NCBI GenBank assembly: GCA_000435195.1
Contig: FR880303.1
Coordinates: forward strand, 1-5,455
Reading direction: 5' to 3'
Source of the DNA: Clostridium sp. CAG:169
GTDB taxonomy: Bacteria > Bacillota > Clostridia > Oscillospirales > Ruminococcaceae
Length of the DNA: 5,455 bases
A program made the translations under genes and the position numbers. Positions within the stretch are counted from its first letter, which is position 1; each line of letters starts with the position of its first letter. This document shows positions 1 to 5,394 of the stretch, piece after piece. The notes below the pieces were generated by a model. The model saw nothing but the letters and a program-made list of their open reading frames with translations, did no database searches and was not told where the DNA came from.

Positions 1-92
1 GAACAAGCCTGATTCTCCACTCTGATCAGGGTTGGCAATATCAGCACAAGCAGTACCAGCGGATGCTCCGCGAGAAGGGTATCCGACAGAGC

Positions 93-138
93 ATGAGCCG
101 CAAGGGAAACTGTCTATGAGCCGAAAAGGAAACTGTCT
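93..138 (+). repeat. 23-bp imperfect tandem duplication that breaks the transposase
   Basis: Bases 93-115 and 116-138 are adjacent copies of the same 23-bp unit, beginning ATGAGCCG and ending GAAACTGTCT. They differ at only two places (C101/A124 and G104/A127). Both differences are third codon positions that keep Arg and Lys. Since 23 is not a multiple of three, the extra copy shifts the frame and creates the TGA at 117-119. Each copy encodes MSRKGNC, a conserved stretch just before the catalytic Glu region. Confidence 0.9.
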
Positions 139-282
139 GGACAATGCTGTGATAGAAAACTTCTTCGGGCTGCTCAAAAGTGAACCACTGTATTTGCAGG
201 AATTCCGTTCCGTGGAGCACTTCAAACTGGAACTGCTCGAATATCTGGATTACTACAATAATCGCAGAATCAAAGCAAAGCT

Positions 283-323
283 AAAGGGCTTGCCGCCTGC
301 AATTCACAGACAGCAAGCCCTTT
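283..323. repeat. 11-bp perfect inverted repeat in the transposase tail
   Basis: AAAGGGCTTGC at 283-293 is matched by its exact reverse complement GCAAGCCCTTT at 313-323, with a 19-nt loop. It lies in the last codons of the transposase, where it encodes KGLP at one arm and QQALS at the other. It could fold as a strong hairpin in the mRNA and may act as a weak terminator or a shield against read-through into or out of the element. There is no long T run directly after either arm, so a terminator role is only a possibility. Confidence 0.7.
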
Positions 324-355
324 CGGCTGCTTGAACAATTTTTACTTCAAAATAT

Positions 356-380
356 TGTCTAACTTTTGGGGGTCACTTCA
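356..380 (-). repeat. Right terminal inverted repeat of the IS3-family element
   Basis: Read inward on the minus strand from 380 this begins TGAAGTGACCCCC and continues AAAAGTTAGACA. IS3-family ends start with TG and often carry a CCCCAAAAGTTAGACA-like core. It lies about 22 bp after the transposase stop, the usual place. The left partner is outside the window, so the boundary rests on family resemblance. Confidence 0.75.
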
Positions 381-666
381 TTTCTGGTCGGATGTTTTTT
401 AGAAAGATTCTGTGATTCAATATATACAGGCAAGCATGAAGAGATTAGTATATCAAGGGTAATGCGATACTTTGGAGGATAGGAATTGGGGTGTATCCAC
501 TACATATTTCAAAATGGATTGGGGGAGAAAAGTTACGGTTTCCGTTTAGTTTTCCAAGAAAATGAAGATTTTTAAAAATTTCACATAACTTTCGGAATGG
601 AAGATGGTGATTTTGGTTTAAACAGAAAGGGATACGAATAAGCATAACAAATGCTGATAGATAAGC

Positions 667-688
667 GTGAATATACATCTATATTCAC
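667..688. promoter_or_regulatory. 22-bp palindrome, possible regulator binding site
   Basis: GTGAATATA at 667-675 and TATATTCAC at 680-688 are a perfect 9-bp inverted repeat around a 4-base centre (CATC). The size and symmetry suit a dimeric DNA-binding regulator. It is AT-rich and has no T run behind it, so a terminator is unlikely. It lies about 320 bp before the first operon gene, so which promoter it would serve is unclear. The symmetry is seen in the sequence; the function is inferred. Confidence 0.4.
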
Positions 689-698
689 TTGTATACAA
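689..698. promoter_or_regulatory. TTGTATACAA palindrome, GntR-like operator candidate
   Basis: This 10-base sequence is a perfect palindrome and directly abuts the 22-bp palindrome before it. The centre GTATAC flanked by TT/AA resembles the GT...AC half-site arrangement of many GntR-family operators. No regulator gene is in the window. A 10-bp palindrome can occur by chance in AT-rich DNA, so this is tentative. Confidence 0.3.
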
Positions 699-865
699 AA
701 TAAAATCCTATCAGAAATGATAAAAAAAGAAAAAGAACACAGTTCATCGGGGCATATACAAAACTATCAAATGAGCGTGCAGAATTGAAAAAGAAACAAA
801 AAATAACCACATAATATCAGGGCCTTTGTGATAACTTTGTATGTATAGAAAAAATGAATGATAGA

Positions 866-892
866 CAATAGTTCAATTATAAAAAACTATTG
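866..892. promoter_or_regulatory. Inverted repeat upstream of the operon promoter region
   Basis: CAATAGTT at 866-873 and AACTATTG at 885-892 are exact reverse complements separated by 11 AT-rich bases. The site lies 36-45 bp before the nearest TATAAT-like boxes, where an activator or repressor of the operon could bind. It could also form a weak hairpin with an 11-nt loop. The repeat is seen directly; the role is inference. Confidence 0.35.
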
Positions 893-927
893 GACGGTCA
901 TGGAAGATGATGTTATCTTGATATAGA

Positions 928-942
928 TATAATGTATATAAT
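928..942 (+). promoter_or_regulatory. Candidate -10 region(s) for the methyltransferase operon
   Basis: Two exact TATAAT hexamers lie at 928-933 and 937-942, giving a leader of roughly 55-70 nt before the GTG at 1006. No good TTGACA-like -35 is found 16-18 bp upstream of either box; TTGATA at 918-923 is only 13 bp from the second. If real, the promoter probably depends on an activator, or the hexamers are chance in AT-rich sequence. Confidence 0.35.
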
Positions 943-994
943 TGAATGCTCTTACTGTAGGCATTAACTATAAATCTATGGGTTGTTGTTGAAT

Positions 995-999
995 GGAGG
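995..999 (+). promoter_or_regulatory. Ribosome binding site for the GTG start at 1006
   Basis: GGAGG lies six bases before GTG 1006. The frame is open upstream to a TAG at 958-960 but contains no ATG there, so this site decides the unusual GTG start. Confidence 0.75.
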
Positions 1000-1005
1000 G
1001 GTTTT

Positions 1006-2055
1006 GTGTCGAAATCAACTGATCTTTCCTGTTTGTTGGCAGAGGCTCTTTTGGGAAACAAAGGAGAACGGGTTCCATGTATTTGTCCGGGTGGAATGAT
1101 GAACATGATTACATCGGAGATGATGGGAGCCTGTTCATCTTTCTGGCCGAAAGCGCACGTGGATGCAGAGACGATGGCAAAGCTGGCAGAATTTCCGTAC
1201 AAGAATAGACTGTTTGACAATATTGGTGTACCATTCTGCATGACTGTGGAAGCTGAGGCGATGGGTGCGAAGGTGGATTTGGGCGACGAATTCACAGAAC
1301 CGCGCGTTTGCGAATATGCGATTGGAACCGTTACAGAACACAACAAACTTCAGCCTATCCAAATGGACGAGGGACGAAGAAAGGTGGTTTTAGATGCCAT
1401 TCGTTTGCTGTGCCAATCCAACCCGGATGCAGCTATCATTGGAAATATAACCGGTCCCATCAGCACAGCATCCTCCTTAATAGATGCAAATGTGTTTTAT
1501 CGGGAACTGCGCAAGGAAAAGGCAGCGGCACATGCTGCACTGGATTTTGTTACCGAGCAGCTGATTGCCTTTGGAAAAGCGCAAATCGAAGCAGGCGCTG
1601 AGTTTATCGCCATTGCAGACCCCAGTGGCACCGGTGAAATCTTGGGACCCAAGTTATTTGAAGAGTATGCTCTGCCTGCACTCAACCGCATTTGTGAGGA
1701 GTTAAAGCCACTTTGTAAAGGGGTGATTGTGCATATCTGCGGACAGCTGCGTACCATTTATCCGCAATTGGCAAAGCTTAAATGCAGCGGTTTAAGTGTG
1801 GACGCGGTGGTAAATATCAAGGAGCTGAGGAAAAATCTTCCGAACATGGCAATTATCGGAAATATCAGCACCTTTGCTCTGGCAGGCGGAAATGCAGCTG
1901 TCATCCAAAATCTGTGTAACAGCACCATAGATGGAGGGGTGGATGTGCTGGCGCCTGCGTGCGGGCTGGGGACCACCTCGACGGTGGAGAGCATTTCCAT
2001 TATGATGAAAACAGCGATAGCGCGGATGGAGCAAAAGGAGAAGGCAGATGCTTAA
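1006..2055 (+). CDS. MtaA/CmuA-type corrinoid methyltransferase (URO-D fold)
   Basis: The 349-residue protein belongs to the uroporphyrinogen-decarboxylase-fold family of zinc methyltransferases (MtaA, MtbA, CmuA). These move a methyl group between a corrinoid protein and a thiol or other small molecule in the cytoplasm. Family signs are ERVPCICPGG at 21-30, GVPFC at 74-78, NITGP at 147-151, ADPSGTGEILGP at 204-215, and the zinc ligands His243 and Cys245 (HICGQ) with Cys319 (PACGLGT). The length is normal for the family. It lacks the RQAGRY signature of true heme-pathway HemE. The GTG start is fixed by GGAGG at 995-999. The gene overlaps the next by 8 bp and is the first of a four-gene operon. 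Known: MtaA and MtbA methylate coenzyme M in methanogens, and CmuA takes methyl from chloromethane. Clostridia generally lack coenzyme M, so the substrate here is open. The family call is firm; donor and acceptor are unknown. Confidence 0.88.
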   Translation: MSKSTDLSCLLAEALLGNKGERVPCICPGGMMNMITSEMMGACSSFWPKAHVDAETMAKLAEFPYKNRLFDNIGVPFCMTVEAEAMGAKVDLGDEFTEPRVCEYAIGTVTEHNKLQPIQMDEGRRKVVLDAIRLLCQSNPDAAIIGNITGPISTASSLIDANVFYRELRKEKAAAHAALDFVTEQLIAFGKAQIEAGAEFIAIADPSGTGEILGPKLFEEYALPALNRICEELKPLCKGVIVHICGQLRTIYPQLAKLKCSGLSVDAVVNIKELRKNLPNMAIIGNISTFALAGGNAAVIQNLCNSTIDGGVDVLAPACGLGTTSTVESISIMMKTAIARMEQKEKADA

Positions 2056-3790
2056 AGTACAAAGTCATGGAGAGATGAACTTGCTGGATTGTTTGCGTTC
2101 ATCGGGCATACTTTTGGAAAGTCCCTGCAATGGCAAGGGAATCTGCGGAAAATGCAAGGTCAAAATCTTGAACGGAGCGGTATCTGCTTTAACAGAACAG
2201 GAAAAGAGGTATTTGACCCGGGAGGAAATCGCCGGTGGAATCCGCCTTGCCTGCCTGACCATCCCGCAAGGAGAAGTGGAACTGAACGAACAGGGTCTTT
2301 TGCAGGAAAAGCCGAACAACGTTCTGGGAGGAGAAGCGGTCCATGTTGAGTTAAACCCTCTTTTAACAGTTGAACAGGTAGATGTAACAAAACCGACGTT
2401 GGAAAATGGCTACTCCTTATCTCGGGCAATGGGAGACACTCTTTTGCGGGAAGCAGCTCCTCCGCTGTCACTGCTGGAAAAGCTGCCCGGTCTTGCACAG
2501 GAAAAACACTTGTGGAAGGTTTCTTATGCAGGAAAAAACATTGACCTTGTAAAGCAACCGGAACGATATGGACTGGCGGTGGATATTGGAACAACAACCG
2601 TTGCGGTTTCTCTGATCGACCTTGCCACAGGCGATGTTCGGGCGGAGGAGGGATTTGTGAATCCGCAGAAGGCGTTTGGGCTGGATGTATTAAGCAGAAT
2701 CCATTATGATATGGAACACACCAACGGTGTGTTGGAGCTGCGAAGGATCATTGTGGAGCGTTTACAGAAGGCAGCGGAAGAGATGGTCAAACGGGCAAAC
2801 GTCGCTTTGGATGCCATCTACGAGGTGGTAGTGGGTGCAAATGCCACCATGCTGCACGCGCTCCTTGGGATTCCATTGAAGAGCTTAGGAACAGCTCCGT
2901 ACAGCAGTGTATTTACACAACCGGTTACTGTTTTGGCAAAGGAGCTGGGCTTTGCGCTCCATGACCAGACACGCCTGTACTGTATTCCTTCGGTTTCCAC
3001 CTTTATTGGAGGAGATATTGTTTCCGGTGTACTGGCAAGCCAGCTGGACCGGGCAGAGGACACCGTCCTTTTGGTTGATATAGGCACCAATGGGGAAATT
3101 GTGCTGAGTCAGAAAGGAAGGATGTATTCCTGCTCGTGTGCAGCCGGTCCGGCACTGGAAGGAATGAATATTTCCTGCGGGATGCGTGCAGAACCGGGAG
3201 CGGTGGAGCACGTTACACTGGGTGATGAAGGGGTACAGCTGAAAACCATTTCCAACCTTCCGCCGGTTGGTCTTTGCGGCAGCGGTCTGCTGGAGGCAAT
3301 CAGCCAGGTGGTAGAGAAAGGAATCGTCGGAAAGACCGGGAGAATCGTTGCAGAATCGGCTTTTGTTGATACCGATGAAGACGGAAAACGGCGGGTAGTC
3401 CTGGATAGGGAAAGAAGTATTTACCTGACCCAAAGCGACATCAGGCAGGTTCAGTTCTGCAAAGGTGCAATCCTGTCGGGAATCTTAACATTGATGCAGC
3501 GGTTGGGTTTGGAGGAGAGAGAGATTGACCGGGTCATTGTGGCAGGTCAATTTGGAAAGCATTTGAACCCGGAAAGTCTAACCGGGGCGGGCTTGATACC
3601 GGCTTCCTTAAAGGAGCGAATCAGCTACATCGGAAACTCCTCCATGATGGGGGCACATCTGTGTTTGTTGAATCAAAACGAGCGCAGACGAGCCGAGGAG
3701 GTAGCAAAAAACATCGAATATATCGAGCTTTCTGTTTCCCCGGGCTATGAAAAGCTGTTTACAAAGTGCTTGCAATTTGAGTGCCCGTAA
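2048..3790 (+). CDS. RACE protein: ferredoxin-ASKHA reductive activator of corrinoid proteins
   Basis: The 580-residue protein should use ATP to drive reduction of inactive Co(II) corrinoid back to Co(I). The N-terminal plant-type 2Fe-2S domain has Cys27, Cys33 and Cys36 (SPCNGKGICGKC) and Cys69 (LACL), a C-x5-C-x2-C-x32-C pattern. A linker (about 90-170) leads to the ASKHA-like part with DIGTTTV at 179-185, GANATM at 263-268, DIGTNGE at 344-350, GLCGSGLLEA at 408-417, AGQFGKHLNP at 499-508 and GNSSMMGA at 529-536. This is the architecture of the activators RamA-unlike, DUF4445-type found beside O-demethylase and methylamine methyltransferase genes. It starts 8 bp inside the previous gene, with AAGGAG at 2035-2040 seven bases ahead, which suggests translational coupling. 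The stretch before the first Cys is somewhat short, as if the first beta strand of the ferredoxin fold were trimmed. The adjacent corrinoid protein is the likely client. Confidence 0.9.
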   Translation: MLKVQSHGEMNLLDCLRSSGILLESPCNGKGICGKCKVKILNGAVSALTEQEKRYLTREEIAGGIRLACLTIPQGEVELNEQGLLQEKPNNVLGGEAVHVELNPLLTVEQVDVTKPTLENGYSLSRAMGDTLLREAAPPLSLLEKLPGLAQEKHLWKVSYAGKNIDLVKQPERYGLAVDIGTTTVAVSLIDLATGDVRAEEGFVNPQKAFGLDVLSRIHYDMEHTNGVLELRRIIVERLQKAAEEMVKRANVALDAIYEVVVGANATMLHALLGIPLKSLGTAPYSSVFTQPVTVLAKELGFALHDQTRLYCIPSVSTFIGGDIVSGVLASQLDRAEDTVLLVDIGTNGEIVLSQKGRMYSCSCAAGPALEGMNISCGMRAEPGAVEHVTLGDEGVQLKTISNLPPVGLCGSGLLEAISQVVEKGIVGKTGRIVAESAFVDTDEDGKRRVVLDRERSIYLTQSDIRQVQFCKGAILSGILTLMQRLGLEEREIDRVIVAGQFGKHLNPESLTGAGLIPASLKERISYIGNSSMMGAHLCLLNQNERRRAEEVAKNIEYIELSVSPGYEKLFTKCLQFECP

Positions 3791-3793
3791 CTT

Positions 3794-3799
3794 GGAGGA
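3794..3799 (+). promoter_or_regulatory. Ribosome binding site that sets the start at 3805
   Basis: GGAGGA lies five bases before ATG 3805. A GTG in the same frame at 3781 has no such site and would add eight residues overlapping the previous gene, so ATG 3805 is preferred. Confidence 0.75.
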
Positions 3800-3804
3800 A
3801 GATA

Positions 3805-4659
3805 ATGGAAAAGTTTGTTTGTGTAAACGGGAGTGACCATCTGCAAATCCCCAGCTGTTTGTTGGAACAGCTATCGGTTGCGCATCCGCAGGACATTCAT
3901 ATGAATGCAGGTGTCATTTTCCAAGTGGCACAAGGGATGGAGCAAAGTGGGTGGATAAGACTGCCGTTTTGCAATACCCTTTTGGCAGAAGCGTTAGGGG
4001 CAACCCCTACTTTGTCGGTAGCGGGAGCCAGAATCAAAGAACCTGCTTTTGCAAAGCCGGAGGAACTGATGACAATTCAGGTGCAGGAAACAGCAAGATT
4101 GTGTGCAATGCTTGAAGCGCTTGCGCAGCTGTCAAAGGCTGGGAAAAAGGTAGCTTACAACATAGAAGGACCGCTTACCCTGCTGTGTGCTCTGCTGCCA
4201 ATGAACAAGGTCTTTTCTGCACTGAGAAAACCGGTCGGCAAACAGATGCTTTCGCAGGTGGAGGAATGGATTGTTCGTTATGCGGAAATGGCAGTCGAGA
4301 GAGGAGCAAAAATCATTTCATTTGCAGACCCGATTGCAACGGTGGATATTTTAGGCAGTCAAATGTTTGTGAATCAGTATGTCCCATGCCTGCTTCAGTT
4401 GCTTATTCGGTTGCAGGAGAGATTTCCAGACACAGTGATTCATCTTTGCGGAAAGTTGACGCAGTCCCTGATTGACACAAAACAGTGTACACTCACCCGA
4501 TGGGAAGGGCAGAAGGGACAAAGCTATGGGCAGACTTTGACAGAGTTTTGCGGCGAAGGAGGAATTGTAGGGCATTATTGTCTCAACTATCTTGGAGCGA
4601 GCAGAAATTACCTGGAGTTAATCGATTTTACAGAAAAGAGGAACGAAAATGAACGATAA
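3805..4659 (+). CDS. Compact MtaA/CmuA-type methyltransferase-like protein
   Basis: The 284-residue protein is a second, divergent member of the URO-D-fold zinc methyltransferase family. It aligns by eye with the first operon protein through RLPFC at 52-56 (GVPFC there), AEALGA at 61-66, NIEGP at 119-123, FADPIATVDILG at 173-184 and the zinc site His213/Cys215 (HLCGK) with Cys259 (GHYCLN). All three zinc ligands are kept, so it is probably a working metal site. It is about 65 residues shorter. The N-terminal ERVP-type segment is missing, and the H-x-C to third Cys gap is 43 residues instead of 73, removing the SVDAVVN and IIGNIST barrel segment. ATG 3805 is chosen because GGAGGA lies at 3794-3799. 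It starts 14 bp after the activator gene and overlaps the corrinoid protein gene by 11 bp, so the two are probably made together. It may be the methyltransferase dedicated to that corrinoid protein, or a subunit partner of the larger paralogue. The reaction is unknown. Confidence 0.8.
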   Translation: MEKFVCVNGSDHLQIPSCLLEQLSVAHPQDIHMNAGVIFQVAQGMEQSGWIRLPFCNTLLAEALGATPTLSVAGARIKEPAFAKPEELMTIQVQETARLCAMLEALAQLSKAGKKVAYNIEGPLTLLCALLPMNKVFSALRKPVGKQMLSQVEEWIVRYAEMAVERGAKIISFADPIATVDILGSQMFVNQYVPCLLQLLIRLQERFPDTVIHLCGKLTQSLIDTKQCTLTRWEGQKGQSYGQTLTEFCGEGGIVGHYCLNYLGASRNYLELIDFTEKRNENER

Positions 4660-5305
4660 GGAAAGATTGTTGTCCGAAATGGACCGATGTGTAGTAGAAA
4701 TGGAAGACGAAGAGATCGTAAACGTTGCCAAGGAATATGTGGATGCCGGCTATGATGCGTATGAAGGCATCACCGAAGGACTGAGCAAGGGAATGGAAAA
4801 GGCAGGGGAGCTGTATGAGGAGGAAGAATACTTTGTTCCTGAGCTTTTGATTTGCTCTGATGCTATGTACAACGGTCTGGAGGTCCTCAAACCACATCTC
4901 AAGAGAGAGGGAACAAACCATAAAATTCCGGTCATCATCGGTGTAGTAGAAGGTGACACCCACGATATTGGAAAAAACCTGGTCAAGATTATGATGGATA
5001 CTGCCGGATTTGAAGTATACGATTTGGGCAGGGATGTTCAGATTTCGGACTTTGTTCAGAAGGCAAAGGAAGTCCAGAGCGGGATTATCTGCATGTCTAC
5101 TTTGATGACAACCACAATGCAGAATATGAAGTGTGTTATTGATCAGCTGGTTTCGGAGGGAATCCGCGATCAGTTTAAAATCATGGTAGGCGGTGGTCCG
5201 CTTTCCAAAAACTTTTCAGATAAAATCGGAGCGGATTGTTACACAGCCAATGCAGCAGAAGCGGCAAAGGTAGCTCAGAAATTGGCGGCGGAATTAAATA
5301 ACTAA
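4649..5305 (+). CDS. Corrinoid (B12-binding) methyl-carrier protein, MtbC/MttC/MtgC type
   Basis: The 218-residue protein is the cobalt-corrinoid carrier of a methyltransferase system, shuttling a methyl group between two methyltransferases. Residues 1-90 form the helical cap domain, with FVPELLICSDAMYNGLEVL at 62-80. Residues 92-215 are the Rossmann-like cobalamin domain: GDTHDIGKN at 102-110 with His105 as the lower cobalt ligand, CMSTLMTTTM at 148-157 (the S-x-L and TTM motif that holds the nucleotide tail), and GGGP at 181-184. The length is typical. ATG 4649 has AGAGGA at 4637-4642 six bases upstream and overlaps the previous gene by 11 bp. It is the last gene of the operon before a hairpin. 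Which substrate's methyl group it carries cannot be told from this sequence alone, as carriers for methanol, methylamines, glycine betaine and methoxy-aromatics look alike. Confidence 0.93.
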   Translation: MNDKERLLSEMDRCVVEMEDEEIVNVAKEYVDAGYDAYEGITEGLSKGMEKAGELYEEEEYFVPELLICSDAMYNGLEVLKPHLKREGTNHKIPVIIGVVEGDTHDIGKNLVKIMMDTAGFEVYDLGRDVQISDFVQKAKEVQSGIICMSTLMTTTMQNMKCVIDQLVSEGIRDQFKIMVGGGPLSKNFSDKIGADCYTANAAEAAKVAQKLAAELNN

Positions 5306-5315
5306 CAGAATGGAC

Positions 5316-5370
5316 ACAACCTGCATGTATGTTTTGAGTGGGAAAAAGCAGCAATACAGGTTGTTTCTAT
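5316..5370 (+). terminator. Terminator-like hairpin after the corrinoid protein gene
   Basis: ACAACCTG at 5316-5323 pairs exactly with CAGGTTGT at 5357-5364, followed by TTCTAT. The loop is long (33 nt), although CTGC at 5321-5324 can alternatively pair with GCAG at 5348-5351. The T run is poor. It lies 10 bp after the operon stop and 30 bp before the next start, the right place for a full or partial terminator. It could instead allow some read-through to the downstream gene. Confidence 0.45.
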
Positions 5371-5394
5371 AAATTTAAATTGAGGAGAGTATCT

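Larger units (their letters stand above)
3..334 (+). pseudogene. IS3-family transposase (OrfB), C-terminal part, frameshifted
   Basis: This is the C-terminal part of a retroviral-integrase-like DDE transposase, which cuts and joins the element ends. The frame from base 3 reads the HSDQGWQYQ motif (second catalytic Asp) and runs to a TGA at 117-119. The frame from 116 reads RKGNCLDNAVIENFFG, KSE, YLDYYNNRRIKAKLKG and stops at 334. The two frames are separated only by a 23-bp tandem duplication. Removing one copy gives one continuous frame of 102 residues with exact D(35)E spacing between the Asp of HSD and the Glu of ENFFG, and a Lys seven residues after that Glu, as in active IS3 transposases. 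The first catalytic Asp and OrfA lie upstream of the window. An apparent TTG start at 32 in the second frame is not real, because residues before about 116 there do not match the family. This is inactive as read, unless the duplication is a sequencing or assembly error. Confidence 0.85.
1..380 (+). mobile_element. 3' end of an IS3-family (IS150-type) insertion sequence
   Basis: The left part lies outside the window. What is visible is the C-terminal third of the DDE transposase, followed by about 45 bp of AT-rich sequence and a terminal repeat whose outer end reads TGAAGTGACCCCC inward from 380. The TG...CA tips, the CCCCAAAAGTTAGACA core and the HSDQGWQY and RKGNCLDNA protein motifs are typical of the IS3 family, IS150 group. 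The transposase frame is broken, so this copy should not move by itself. The exact right edge (about 380) is inferred from the terminal repeat. The target duplication cannot be checked without the left end. Confidence 0.85.
381..1005. other. AT-rich gene-free region between the IS and the methyltransferase operon
   Basis: I see no convincing gene in these 625 bases. Composition is clearly more AT-rich than the operon. A minus-strand open stretch at 445-678 has no ribosome site and no recognisable motif. Two short plus-strand open stretches lack start codons: 384-479, continuing after a TAG to a TAA at 573-575, and 704-811. They may be decayed coding remnants or chance. The region does hold palindromes at 667-688 and 689-698, an inverted repeat at 866-892 and promoter-like boxes near 928-942. 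I found no cobalamin-riboswitch-like GCCACTG box and no sigma-54 type TGGCAC/TTGC pair. Confidence 0.6.

Noticed and set aside
93..138. Programmed frameshift in the transposase
   Set aside because: IS3 frameshifting occurs between OrfA and OrfB, not here. There is no slippery run before the TGA at 117-119, and the 23-bp duplication fully explains the shift.
93..138. CRISPR repeat
   Set aside because: The two copies are directly adjacent with no spacer, and they encode a conserved transposase motif.
445..678. 77-residue open frame on the minus strand
   Set aside because: It has no ribosome site ahead of its start and no recognisable motif, and it lies in AT-rich sequence where such frames arise by chance.
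840..1005. Cobalamin riboswitch in the operon leader
   Set aside because: No GCCACTG-like B12 box or the expected paired structure is visible, and the leader is short and AT-rich.
873..1346. 157-residue open frame on the minus strand across the operon start
   Set aside because: It runs antisense through the leader and the first 340 bases of a clear methyltransferase gene and shows no family features.
1006..2055. Heme-pathway uroporphyrinogen decarboxylase (HemE)
   Set aside because: The RQAGRY signature is absent, the H-x-C...C zinc site is present, and the neighbours are a corrinoid protein and its activator.
2160..3433. Long minus-strand open frames opposite the RACE gene (2160-2597 and 2885-3433)
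   Set aside because: They are shadows of a well-supported gene with continuous conserved motifs on the plus strand.
3781..3804. GTG start at 3781 for the compact MtaA-like gene
   Set aside because: It overlaps the RACE gene end and has no ribosome site. GGAGGA at 3794-3799 points to ATG 3805.
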